From NCBI GenBank assembly GCA_016717305.1, contig JADKFY010000006.1, forward strand, positions 1 to 64,000: a stretch of 64,000 nt of DNA, in the 5' to 3' direction. Positions 17,821-27,674 of this stretch are shown in pieces. The DNA is from Flavobacteriales bacterium (lineage in GTDB: Bacteria > Bacteroidota > Bacteroidia > Flavobacteriales_F > PHOS-HE28). Both the position numbers and the translations under genes were made by a program. Position 1 is the stretch's first letter; each line of letters begins with the position of its first letter. Below the pieces are notes generated by a model. The model was not told where the DNA came from and did no database searches. It saw only the letters and a list, made by a program, of their open reading frames with translations.

Positions 17821-17936
17821 TCCCCTGCGAGGCGTCAACACCGCGCCTTGCACCTTCATGGAAATGATCGAACGGACCCGGTCACCTGCCGTACGCGAAG
17901 AAGTGGCCATTATCTTCACCTCATCAACCTACCAAC

Positions 17937-19664
17937 ATGCGAACGATCCATTTTCCTTCCTTGCTCTTGGTCGCCGTTCTGGTTGTGATCGGCTGCAACA
18001 GGCAAGGTCCCTCAACAGCGGCGGATATGCCACCGGGTACGGCGAACTACGGCTGCGGTCCGACGCTCACCACCGACAAGGATTGGTACACCTCCGGAAA
18101 GCACGAGCCTCTATTGCCGGGTTTGAGCGGACTACACTACCCCATCACCACCCGGAGCGACAGCGCGCAGCGCTACTTCGATCAAGGATTGGTGCTGGCC
18201 TATGGCTTCAACCACGCGGAGGCGGCCCGTTCGTTCTGGGAGGCCGCGCGCATCGACACCACCTGCGCCATGGCCTGGTGGGGTTTCGCCTATGTGCTGG
18301 GCCCGAACTACAATGCCGGCATGGAGCCCGATAGCTACGCGCGTGCTTATTATGCCATCACCAAGGCACAGGCCTTGAGCAGCGGGTGTACTGCCAAGGA
18401 AAAGGGCCTGATCGATGCCATGGCCAAGCGCTATACCCCGGCACCACAAGCCGACCGCAGTGCCTTGGACAAGGCATATGGCGAAGCGATGCGCGCGCTC
18501 ACGAACACCTATCCGACCGATGCGGACATCGCCACGCTCTTCGCCGAATCGCTCATGGACCAACATCCGTGGGACCTCTGGGACCACGCGGGCAACGCGA
18601 AGTCGTGGACGCCCGAGATCGTATCAGCGCTGCAACGCAGCATGAAGAATTTCCCCACGCACTTCGGCGCGCACCACCTCTACATCCATGCGGTGGAAGC
18701 CTCGCGCACACCGGAACTCGGCCTACCGAGCGCGGCATTCCTGGAACATGCCGTGCCGGGCTCGGGCCATCTGGTGCACATGCCGTCGCACATCTATATC
18801 CGCACGGGCCGCTATCACGATGGCGTGTTGGCGAACCAGCGCTCGGTCTCTGTGGACAGCGGCTACACCGCGTGGTGCCATGCGAACGGCATCTATCCTC
18901 TTGCCTACTTCCCGCACAACATCCACTTCCTTTCCACCTGTGCGACCATGGAAGGCAACCGCACGCTGGCATGGAACACTGCTCTGGACCTGCGCGAGCA
19001 CGTTGCACACGATCTGCTCACCGACCCCAACTGGTCCACACTGCAACACTTCCAGGCCTTCCCCTATATGGTGGCCGTGAAGCTCGCGTTGTGGGACAAG
19101 CTCAAGGCAGAAGCGATGCCAGACAGTTCATGGAAGTATGCTACGGCCATGTGGCATTACTCCCAAGGCATGCGGAACGTGCATGACGGCAACACAAAGG
19201 GCGCGGAAGAACACCTATTGGCGTTGCGCACCTGTGCGAAGGATAGTTCCGTGTTGGCCATGCGCGTGTGGGGGATCAACCCAGCGACGCAGATACTTGC
19301 TGTAGCCGATGGCGTGCTGGAGGGCGGGATCCTCATGGCAGAAGGCAAAGCGGATGACGGGATCCAGCGGCTAACCGAAGCGGTGGTTGCGGAAGATGCG
19401 TTGCAATACCAAGAGCCGCGCGACTGGAGCTTCCCGGTGCGCCATGAACTGGGTACTGCGTTGTTGCTCGCACACCGACCCGCTGAAGCGGAGGCAGTTT
19501 ATAGAAGGGACCTACTGGATTGGCCGGAGAACGGATACGCGTTGCAAGGACTCCGGAAGGCCTTGGAAGATGCGGGCAAGAACCAGGAGGCCAGCGCGCT
19601 TGAACCGCGCATCATTCAGGCCACTGCTTATGCTGATCGACCGGAGCTGTTCGGAATGCGATAA
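17937..19664 (+). CDS. TPR lipoprotein of about 575 residues
   Basis: A lipobox (VLVVIGCN) with C20 marks an SPII lipoprotein. The rest is helical: an early TPR pair (SAQRYFDQGLVLAYGFNHAEAARSFWEAA), then conserved segments ESLMDQHPWDLWD, FPTHFGAHHLYIHAVEAS and VPGSGHLVHMPSHIYIRTGRYHDG, and a closing TPR (RHELGTALLLAHRPAEAEAVYRRDL). The histidine-rich HLVHMPSHIYIR motif recurs in a widespread family of TPR proteins of unknown role. It probably faces the periplasm or cell surface. It appears intact and monocistronic. Confidence 0.85.
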   Translation: MRTIHFPSLLLVAVLVVIGCNRQGPSTAADMPPGTANYGCGPTLTTDKDWYTSGKHEPLLPGLSGLHYPITTRSDSAQRYFDQGLVLAYGFNHAEAARSFWEAARIDTTCAMAWWGFAYVLGPNYNAGMEPDSYARAYYAITKAQALSSGCTAKEKGLIDAMAKRYTPAPQADRSALDKAYGEAMRALTNTYPTDADIATLFAESLMDQHPWDLWDHAGNAKSWTPEIVSALQRSMKNFPTHFGAHHLYIHAVEASRTPELGLPSAAFLEHAVPGSGHLVHMPSHIYIRTGRYHDGVLANQRSVSVDSGYTAWCHANGIYPLAYFPHNIHFLSTCATMEGNRTLAWNTALDLREHVAHDLLTDPNWSTLQHFQAFPYMVAVKLALWDKLKAEAMPDSSWKYATAMWHYSQGMRNVHDGNTKGAEEHLLALRTCAKDSSVLAMRVWGINPATQILAVADGVLEGGILMAEGKADDGIQRLTEAVVAEDALQYQEPRDWSFPVRHELGTALLLAHRPAEAEAVYRRDLLDWPENGYALQGLRKALEDAGKNQEASALEPRIIQATAYADRPELFGMR

Positions 19665-19816
19665 TGGCTGCAGCGCTATAAGGAATGCCCGCCGTATTTT
19701 GACGTGGGCAGGGCTTAGTACCAGCATAGGTTCGCGTCGCCGAGTTCGCGGCCCGGGCAGACCCTGCATGGATCCAGAATCATGATCTCTACCTTTATCG
19801 GTACAACCCTATACAC

Positions 19817-20977
19817 ATGCGCCGCCTCTACCCCGCTTGCATCGCGCTCACGGTGATCTCCATCACCGCCCAAGCCCAGATCACCGTTACCAACAGCGTG
19901 TTCCCGGTGATCGGGGATACCCTGCACTACGCGTTCGGCAACATGCCCGACGCCATCAACGCGGTGTTCACCCCGCCGGGCGGGGACCAGGTGTGGGACC
20001 TGTCCGGCCTGCAGGCGGACAGTACTTGGGATGCGATCCACCGGGACCCGGCCACCGGCGCGGGCTTTCCCACTTCCCCGGTGCGGCGCTGATGCTCGCA
20101 CCCGCGGGCGCCCCCGGCCAAGAGGACTACCTGAGCGTTACCGCCACGGCGGTAAGCCGTATGAGCTCCTACGCCGCCGATCTGCTCGCGCTCGGGCACT
20201 CGTTGACCCTGGAACAGTACCAGGCAGTGCCCTTGAACCGGGCACCGCTCAACTTCTTCGATATCTAATCGGCGTCCAGCGGCTATCTGGTCGCTATTGA
20301 CGTGAACGACATGCCACCCAGCTGGAACGCCGCTACCCACCGCGGATTCGGTGCGGTTGCGCGAAGCGACCACGGAGATCGTTTCGGTGAACGCTTGGGG
20401 CACCCTGACCATCCCGGGCGGCAGCTACGCGGTGCTCCGGGAATCCCGGGTTCAATACCACGAACTGCGGATCGATGCGTTGATCCCTGTCTTGGGATGG
20501 CTTGATGTCACTGATCAATCGACCATGCAAGGCGGGCTGGATCCCGAGCTGTTCGACGAGGACACCACCTATTCCTACCATTTCATCAATGATGGATCCA
20601 AGGAGACGATCGCCATCGTGACATATGTCGAAGATTTCTGGGGTAGCAACCCAACGTACGTCTCGAACGTGCAATACAAGGTGGCAGACTTCTCCACGGC
20701 GGCCGAGGGTGCAGCAGCAGCGGATGCCACGGTGCGCGTGTTCCCGAACCCGGCAATGGATCGGATCCAGGTGCAGGCCCCGGGCCTTCGTTCCGGCGCG
20801 TGCGATGTGCTGGTGATGGATGCGATGGGGCGACAGGTCTTGCGCAGCCGGGGTGCGCCCGGTGGCCTTGGCCTTCAATTGGACCTGGACATCAGCGGAC
20901 TGGAGGCGGGCATGTACCGGGGTTCCATCGTGCCTGATAGCGGGGATGCGGTGCCGTTCCGGTTCGTGAAGAGTTAG
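19817..20977 (+). pseudogene. Decayed T9SS cargo gene
   Basis: The first frame gives a signal peptide (MRRLYPACIALTVISITAQAQ) and about 70 residues (GDQVWDLSGLQADSTW), lost near 20085. A second frame continues with EDYLSVTATAVSRMSSYAADL and hits an internal TAA at 20266-20268 in an otherwise continuing reading (SSGYLVAIDVNDMP). A third frame from about 20325 carries EIVSVNAWGTLTIPGGSYAVLRE and a clear T9SS end with VRVFPNPAMDRIQV and the final FRFVKS. Two indels plus a nonsense codon argue for decay, though assembly error could explain the indels. Confidence 0.85.
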
Positions 20978-21178
20978 AGACTTCATAGACCCACTGGACA
21001 GGTCAGCCTGCCGCGGTCGTCCTGTGGGTGAAGTTCGGGTTGTAGTTGTGGTGATCGGTGCCTGGCTGGTGGATGAAGACCTCAGCAAGCCGATGTTGTT
21101 CGAGAGGGACCGGTTCACTGATCCACCGACGTTGAACCATCGGCCCTAGCAATAGTCCTAACATGGAAACAAACCACC

Positions 21179-22122
21179 ATGGCCCTGGACCGTCTCCCTT
21201 TTCGCAAGGAATCGTTGCTCCTCTTGATCGCACTGCTGGCCTTAGCTTGCAAGAAGCAGGATCATGCCGAAGAGGTTGCCGTATCTGCCGTGCCGGCCAC
21301 CGTGGACCTTGCCCATCTGCCCTTCGGTGGCGTTGCGCCCACCAACATCCTGATCAGGAACCAAGGGGCTAACCAACCGCAGGCGCTTTCCCTCTGGCTG
21401 TGCGGCCTTCCCGCGAACGGGGCCGGGAACGACGACGCCAGCGATTGGACCAATGCCGATGGCAGCTGGGACTATACCGCGAAACCACAAGTGCAGGGCA
21501 ATGTGACCTGGTTGAGCGAATTCGAGGTGACCTTGGATGGCTCTGGGAACCGCATCATAACCGGGAACGCCCTACCGGACCACCCGACCGGCATATTCCC
21601 GATCACCCCCGGCAGCGCGGCCTATCAATACGATGGCAACCCGAACATCATTTCGGAACACGTGATCCAGTACACCCTTCCCGCCATCCCCGCGGTCGCG
21701 GCCGCACCGGATTGTGTCTTTTTCGGTCCTGCGGGCATTTCCCTCAGCGGCAGTGCCATCTACCACGGGGCGTCCACCCTCGGGAACGACGCCGCCGCCC
21801 ATGAAATGCTGGATCGCTTCGGTGGGCACACGGATGGTACCGAGCGCTACCACTACCATTTCCCAGCACCGGACCTGCAGGAACATATCCATCCATACCA
21901 CGGGACATTCGGCCCTGATGGGCTACATGTTGGATGGCTTCGGCATTTATGGTCCGTATGGCGAGAACGGCAGTTGCTCTCCTCCGCCGATGCGGACGAG
22001 TGCCACGAGCACACACGCATACCGTGCTTTGGGACGGTGTAATGATGGACCTGTACCACTACCATTGGACGTACGATTTCCCGTACAACATCGGTTGCTT
22101 CAAGGGAACACCGGTGCAGTAG
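21179..22122 (+). pseudogene. YHYH-domain lipoprotein, multiple frameshifts
   Basis: The gene begins with a lipoprotein signal (LLLLIALLALAC at about residue 24). The family signature YHYHFPAPDLQEHIHPYH follows at about 21848-21903. After 21930 the homologous reading jumps frames: GYMLDGFGIYGPYGENG in one, ADADECHEH in another, and THTVLWDGVMMDLYHYHWTYDFPYNIGCFKG in a third, stopping at 22120-22122. YHYH proteins are secreted and of unknown function. Three indels lie within 100 bases, while the first 250 codons are clean. Confidence 0.8.
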
Positions 22123-22440
22123 AGCCACCTGATAGTGTGCTGTCGATCAACCCTTCCTCGCCTTCTCAATGGCGCCAACGTCGATCTTCCGGAAATCCAT
22201 ACCCCTTCAGCGAGTTTCCCGAACCTACCCTAGGTGAGGGTACGCTGATCCAAGGATGCACGGTCCACCTGACGCAGCGGATCATCCTGTGATGAGCGTT
22301 TTGCTCCCAGTGAACAAATGATCGAACCTGCCGTGCAGAGTTCCGGTTACGGGTCATGAACCTGCGGTGGCAGAGCATATCCTACGGCGAATTTATCTTA
22401 GCAGTCCCAACAAGAACCTTCATAAGCGGTTCACCACAAC
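22123..22440. other. Intergenic region, nothing recognised
   Basis: About 318 bases between two broken plus-strand genes. A/T-rich sequence just before 22441 may hold the promoter of the next gene. No hairpin or RNA gene stands out. Confidence 0.4.
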
Positions 22441-23741
22441 ATGCGCAGCAAACAAGCCATCGCACTCCTATTCCTCCTTGGCGTTTCGACCACCTTCGGC
22501 CAATGGGTGCCACTGAACTCCACCACGACGGATGATCTGCGCGACATCGATCTACTGACCGAACAGATCGCCGTGATCGTTGGCGATGAAGGTTCCGTCC
22601 TGCTTACCACGAATGGCGGTGATCTCTGGACCGACATCAACGACGGCTTCATTACGGACGGGGTGTATGGCGTTCATGTTAGGAGCCTGGATACCATCCT
22701 GGTCAGTACGCGATATCCTTCCGCACCCGGCGGAGATATTTTCCGGACCGTCAATGGTGGCAGCTCATGGGAGCTCGTCTATTCCGCGGGCAACACCATC
22801 CATCGCATGGATCTGGAGTCGAACGCGTCCAACGACCTGTATGTCGCAGCTGCCCATCTGTTGCGCACGCGCCAGCGCCGTACGGCGGCACTGCCCAGGA
22901 CAGCACAGTGCCCGAACATTTCCGGAACGACATCGCTGGACCTTATCGCCTTCGCTACGGACCATGTCGGGCACGTCTCCGGCAACGTATCGGGCTTCGT
23001 GACCTATTCGGCCTTCTTCTACCGCACCGAGAACGGGGTCGATTGGCATCCGGGAGATGTATTCTCCTTCCCGAACTCGGATGCCTTGACCACGATGTGC
23101 TTCATCGACCTGGACACGGCGTTGATATTCACCAACACGTACCAGGGGTTCATACCCTCCTCCACGAACCACTTGATCAAGATCTTCGACCACACCAAGG
23201 TGGCCTTGCACCGGGAGATACGATGTACAGCTTCACCTCGCAGCTGCTCAACAATACCATGCCAGCCTACATGCACGATGCGGCATTCCTGAACAACCAA
23301 ATGGGCTTCGCCCTCGGCGATGATGGGAACATCCATGGGACCACCAATGGCGGGGTCGATTGGATCACGGCCTACGCCGCCGGTGCGGAATTGTTCAAGG
23401 TGGAGTTCATGAACGGCGTCGGCTATGCTGTGGGTGAGAACGGTGCTCTGGTGAAATATGAGGACGGGACCATTTCCATCTTCGAGAACGAAAGCGATCG
23501 TTCCGAAATGGAAGTGCTGCCGAACCCTGCCACTGATCGGGCGCGTATTCGGTCCAGTGTGCAGATCAACAGCATCAGCATTCGAGGATCGAATGGCGCG
23601 TTGGTATGGTCCGGGAATTCTTCCGGACGTGAGCTTACGATCGACCTAAGTGACTTCGCCAATGGGGCCTATCTCGTGGAGGTCACGGATACGGAAGGGA
23701 ACGTGCAAAGCAGGAAATTGATGAAGGTGGGCATATACTGA
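22441..23741 (+). pseudogene. T9SS cargo with photosystem-stability-factor-like repeats, frameshifted
   Basis: A signal peptide (MRSKQAIALLFLLGVSTTFGQ) leads into Ycf48/BNR-like repeats (GDEGSVLLTTNGGDLWTDI, GGDIFRTVNGGSSWELVY, TNGGVDWITAY). The first frame holds to about 23200; the remainder (MYSFTSQLLNNTMPAYMHDAAFLNN to the end) is one frame over. The T9SS domain reads MEVLPNPATDRARIRS and ends SRKLMKVGIY. A stretch near 22860-22915 also reads poorly and may hide a compensating pair of indels. One repaired base near 23205 would make an approximately 430-residue cargo. Confidence 0.85.
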
Positions 23742-23919
23742 AAAAGAAGTTCCATCGGATCGCTGCCCACTGCTGCCGGACATCCGATCAAGACGGGACA
23801 TGGCGCTCTGGTCCGTGGAGATGGCAGCGTGCGAAAAGCCTCCGAGAGCATCGCGTTCTCCCTCTACGAACTTATGAGCCTTCCCTATCGTGCGGCGGAA
23901 GGAATGCGTCGGGTTCGTG

Positions 23920-25095
23920 TCAGTGCGAATGCTTGATGAACCGGAGCGTTGGTGCCTTGGTCCCAGCAATGCGAAGCGTGTACACACCGTCGGGCAATGC
24001 GGAGAGTTCAACGTTCATCCGCTCCCCTGATATCCGTCCCTGAGCAACTGCCTTTCCGAGCAAGTCGAACAGCGCGTATGAACTTCCGACAAGGGGTTGG
24101 TCCACCAGTACAGTCACTTCCTCGATCGCCGGGTTGGGGAACAGTTGCGCCGAACTTGGATCCACCGACTCAGCGACTGAAAGACTGAGCTGCGACAACG
24201 AATAGCGGAAAACGCCTTGCGTATTCGTGGCGGCGATGATGTCCGTGTCGGTCAACTCGAGGTCGAATATGGTAAGGTCGGTCAGGCCCGCGTTGATGGC
24301 TGTCCAGGTATCACCGTTGTCAAGGGAGTAGAATACCCCGCCACCGAACGAACCGGCCACTACGATCTGGTCGTTGCTCGCGAAACCCCGGTAGGAGCCC
24401 GCGGATAATCCGCCACCGAGCAGAGACCAATTCGCACCGAGGTCCGTGGATCGGAACACGCCCGTCCCGGTCTGGCCTCCGGCGAACAGCAAACTCCCTT
24501 GGCTTTGTATCGCCCTGAAATTCGTGGACGACAGGCCGTTGTTCACGGCGACCCAGTTCGCCCCCCAATCCGTGCTCTTGTAAATGCCCGAACCGTTCGT
24601 ACCAGCGAACAACGTGTCGGCGATGGCGGTGATGCAACGCACGTCCGTGCCGCTCAACCCGGCCGCCGTCCAGTTGTCTCCTTGATCGATCGACCGGAAA
24701 ACACCTGTCGGTGTGGCCACCACAATGTATGGATCAGCGTGGGCGATGCCACTGGTCAACAGGTTGCCGAGTCCATTGCTTACGGATGTCCAATTGGCCC
24801 CTTGGTCGGCGCTTCTGTACAACCCCTGACTGGTACAGGTGTACACGAAGTTGTTGTCGTAGGCGAAGCCTCTGGTCGGCCCCACCGCGTCATTGCCGGT
24901 GTTCGAAAGGGCGTAGGTCGCAGCACCATCCGTAGACAGGTATGCGCCCGTTTGCCCGCCGGCGAAGTTGTGCGTGCCCATCGTGAGCAGTGATTGCATG
25001 TTGAGCCCTTCGGTGCCTGCGCATAGTTGCCATTGGGCGTGTGCGGTGGCGGTGAATAGGCCGAAGGAAATGGCCAGGAGTTGTATTGTTTTCAT
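23920..25095 (-). CDS. T9SS cargo with sialidase-like (BNR) propeller repeats
   Basis: This intact 391-residue protein has a signal peptide (MKTIQLLAISFGLFTATAHAQ), then at least six repeats of the form GVFRSxDxGxNWTxxxxGL (for example GLYRSADQGANWTSVSNGL, GIYKSTDWGANWVAVNNGL, GVFYSLDNGDTWTAINAGL), a seven-bladed-propeller-like fold. The last 75 residues are a type A sorting domain starting AQLFPNPAIEEVTV and ending LRFIKHSH. The protein is predicted to be secreted and attached to the cell surface; ligand unknown. It is convergent with the broken cargo gene at 22441-23741. Confidence 0.9.
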   Translation of the reverse strand: MKTIQLLAISFGLFTATAHAQWQLCAGTEGLNMQSLLTMGTHNFAGGQTGAYLSTDGAATYALSNTGNDAVGPTRGFAYDNNFVYTCTSQGLYRSADQGANWTSVSNGLGNLLTSGIAHADPYIVVATPTGVFRSIDQGDNWTAAGLSGTDVRCITAIADTLFAGTNGSGIYKSTDWGANWVAVNNGLSSTNFRAIQSQGSLLFAGGQTGTGVFRSTDLGANWSLLGGGLSAGSYRGFASNDQIVVAGSFGGGVFYSLDNGDTWTAINAGLTDLTIFDLELTDTDIIAATNTQGVFRYSLSQLSLSVAESVDPSSAQLFPNPAIEEVTVLVDQPLVGSSYALFDLLGKAVAQGRISGERMNVELSALPDGVYTLRIAGTKAPTLRFIKHSH

Positions 25096-25322
25096 GTAGC
25101 GTCGATCAGGTTGTTGGGAAGTGTGTTCGGCCGGAACAAATCACGGCTCCAAGCGCGTTCAAAAATGTTCGACTGTCGTGGATCGAAAAGGTTTAGTCCG
25201 CTGGAAGGGTGCACAATAGCTGGAGTGGATGCCTACGCCGACCACCCCGGCAACTTCGCCGCCTGCTTCACTCACTTGGTTCCAATGAGCTTTTTGCCTT
25301 CGCCGCGTTATAGGCCAACCCT

Positions 25323-25755
25323 ACCTTCACCAACGATGAATACATCTACGCGTACTGCTACGTGCATGCTCTACGCGCCACGGACGACAGCCTGATGCAC
25401 CAGCTCGCGAAGGACTACCTCGCATAAATGGCGGAGGCAGCGCTCTTCCATGAAGAGCAGGCGCGCGGGTTCTTCGGGCGGGAGATCCCGCACATTCTGC
25501 TCATCCACGCCAACGCATTGAACGCCGCGGAACTGGATGCGCTGCTCACTTGGTTCGAGAAGAACGGCTACATGTTCATTACGCTCTGGGAGGCGTTGCA
25601 GGATGAATGCTACAAGCTACCGGAAGCAACAACACCCCATGGTTTTTCGTGGATCCGACACTGGCAACAGGCCGCCGGACAGAAACCACCGTGGCCGCCG
25701 GAGATCCAGCCCGAGGTGCAGAAGCGCTATGATGCGTTGCGTCGCCGAGCATCTG
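25323..25755 (+). pseudogene. Polysaccharide deacetylase remnant with internal stop
   Basis: In one frame, TFTNDEYIYAYCYVHALRATDDSLMHQLAKDYLA is followed by TAA (25425-25427) and then MAEAALFHEEQARGFFGREI, ILLIHANALNAAELDALL and GFSWIRHWQQAAG. This is the C-terminal half of NodB-type deacetylases, where YLxYM is expected, so the TAA most likely replaced a tyrosine codon. Another in-frame stop occurs at 25311. The metal-binding N-terminal half is missing or unrecognisable upstream. The ATG at 25428 would give a C-terminal piece without catalytic residues. Confidence 0.7.
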
Positions 25756-25822
25756 GCCCGTTTGCATGGCAAAGGCCTGACCGAACAGATCGCTACTGTT
25801 ATGTTGCACCGTCACCATCGCC

Positions 25823-26044
25823 ATGCCCACCGCAAAGACCTCGCAACTGAAAGATGGTGACCATTGCCTCGTAGTTGCCGGTACGCATAAGGGAAAGTCC
25901 GGAATAGCACGCGACCTGAAGATGAGCAAAACGGGCCACTTGACCATCTCCGTTGTGCAAGCGAATGGTGTGCGCTTCAAAACAATGGGCAGGAACGTGG
26001 TGGTCCATCAGTATCCAGATCTGCGTTCCAGCAACGCTACCTGA
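25823..26044 (+). CDS. Small KOW-motif protein
   Basis: This 73-residue protein carries a KOW motif at its N-terminal half: DGDHCLVVAGTHKGKSGIARDLKMSKTGHLTISVVQANGVRFKTMGRNV, close to the form in ribosomal protein L24 and NusG. A nucleic-acid-binding role is inferred. It overlaps no other credible gene and follows the deacetylase remnant by about 70 bases. The ATG at 25823 gives a compact, complete domain. Confidence 0.7.
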   Translation: MPTAKTSQLKDGDHCLVVAGTHKGKSGIARDLKMSKTGHLTISVVQANGVRFKTMGRNVVVHQYPDLRSSNAT

Positions 26045-26381
26045 AGGTGCCGCGCCATCCAATGATCAGAATGCTTCGACTACCATCGTCCTAACTTCAC
26101 CCGGTCCTCGCGCTAACTTGCAGGCTTAATTCTCCCTCTACTGAACATTGCGGCCTCACTCCTCTTTGTGTTGCCTGTTTGTACTTGGTCGTTGGGCTTC
26201 GCTTTGATCTGAGTTGTGAATGCATGGTGCTGGTGACCTTCCCTTACTTGATCACGATACGACCCAGTATAGGGTTCCGCCTGCTTTGGTGTTCCTTGAA
26301 GCGTTCGGCAATATTGCCACGCGTGGACCGGATGGATCCCCTGCTGATCTGCGAAGGTCCTTTCGCGCAGCGATCCGATCG
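26045..26381. other. Intergenic region upstream of phospholipase gene
   Basis: About 337 bases. The frame of the phospholipase gene is open back to 26220, but the sequence there lacks a signal peptide and I treat it as non-coding. No RNA gene or repeat is recognised. Confidence 0.4.
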
Positions 26382-27281
26382 ATGAAGTCGCGTGCCTCCA
26401 TTCTGTTCATGGCCTTCGTGCTATGCTCCCACGCAGGTGCACAACAGCGAAATGTGCTCTTCAAGGATTCGCACACCTTGAGCGCACGTTGGGAGTTGGC
26501 GGACAGCTTGAGGAATGGCAACTTCCTCCTTTCATCCTACAAGCCGGTGTTCGTGCTGCCCGCAACATGGAGCAGTTCCCCCAACCAGATACCTTACCGT
26601 TCGGACCGCTCTTTGCCCACCGGCCCTGACCCCGCTCCATTGAACGCAGTGGAATGCAAGTTCCAGTTCAGCTTCAAGACCAAGGTCGTATCGGGACTGT
26701 TCAAGAACAAGGGGGACATCTGGGTGGCGTACACCCAAAGTTCCCGATGGCAGGTGTACAACAAGAAGCTCAGTCGGCCTTTTCGGGAATCGGATTTCGA
26801 GCCCGAAGTGATCCTCGTGATCCCCATGAATTTCCGCTTCCTGGGTCTGCGCGTGCGTATGCTAAGCGCAGGGCTGAGCCACCAGAGCAATGGCGGAGCG
26901 GCACCGGCCAGTCGCAGTTGGAACCGTGTGATCGGACAGGTGGGCATCGAGCGCGGTAGGTTCACTGTGCTATTGCGTCCGTGGTGGCGCTTTCCGGAGG
27001 GCAAGAACGACGACAATCCGGGGATCACCGGACTGTTGGGCAACGGCGAAGTGATCTTCATCTACCAGCACAAGAGCCATGTGATCTCCGCACAGGTGCG
27101 CAGCTCGTTCGTTGATGCACCGCTCAAGGGCGGCTCCGTTCAAGGGGATTGGTCCTTCACCATCAGTGGCCACCTCAAGGCGCACCTCCAAGTGTTCCAT
27201 GGCTATGGCGAGAACCTGCTGGATTTTGATCACAAGCAGACCACTATTGGGCTCGGGGTATCCTGGTTGGATTGGTTGTGA
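26382..27281 (+). CDS. pldA: Outer membrane phospholipase A
   Basis: The start at 26382 gives a signal peptide (MKSRASILFMAFVLCSHAGAQ) and a 299-residue protein. The OMPLA motifs are all present: YTQSSRWQVYN followed by SRPFRESDFEPE, then SHQSNG with catalytic H167 and S169, and SWNR with N181. The spacings of 2 and 12 residues equal those of the E. coli enzyme (H142, S144, N156). The rest is a 12-strand outer membrane barrel. It hydrolyses phospholipids that reach the outer leaflet. It appears to be a single gene. Confidence 0.93.
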   Translation: MKSRASILFMAFVLCSHAGAQQRNVLFKDSHTLSARWELADSLRNGNFLLSSYKPVFVLPATWSSSPNQIPYRSDRSLPTGPDPAPLNAVECKFQFSFKTKVVSGLFKNKGDIWVAYTQSSRWQVYNKKLSRPFRESDFEPEVILVIPMNFRFLGLRVRMLSAGLSHQSNGGAAPASRSWNRVIGQVGIERGRFTVLLRPWWRFPEGKNDDNPGITGLLGNGEVIFIYQHKSHVISAQVRSSFVDAPLKGGSVQGDWSFTISGHLKAHLQVFHGYGENLLDFDHKQTTIGLGVSWLDWL

Positions 27282-27674
27282 AGAAGTCTTCGGTCTGATC
27301 ACACAACAAGATGCTAACCCTTCGCATCTCCAAGAAAACTATGTTCCCTAGTCCTTCCGTCGTCGCGATCTACAAGCGCTCCCCAGTCAATGCGCAGTGC
27401 GCGATCCAGCCGCCAATGGTTGCAAGTGTCGATGAAGGACCACTATTAGCCTTCAGCACCACCTCCTCAAAACGAACATTCCTTCATCACCTCCTATGCG
27501 CAAGATCCCTGCTGACAGTTGAGCGTGTGAGCAGAAAGCTGCCCTACGCACCGCCATTTGGCAATTCGCGGCGAGGGTCCGCCGTTCAACGGTGCCCTGC
27601 GGATCTGTGATCGTGAAGACGATGGGACTTGGCCCACTTCCGGTGCGTATGTGGGTGCTTCACGCCAAGTGCCT
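27282..27674. other. Intergenic region, no gene recognised
   Basis: About 393 bases between convergent genes. A short open frame (GPPFNGALRICDREDDGTWPT around 27570-27635) runs into the next gene in antisense and is judged spurious. No T-tract hairpin is apparent. Confidence 0.4.

Noticed and set aside
25537..25860. Open frame with AEHLARLHGKGLTEQIATV in the deacetylase/KOW gap
   Set aside because: It overlaps the deacetylase remnant and the KOW start, and no family was recognised; too short to support.
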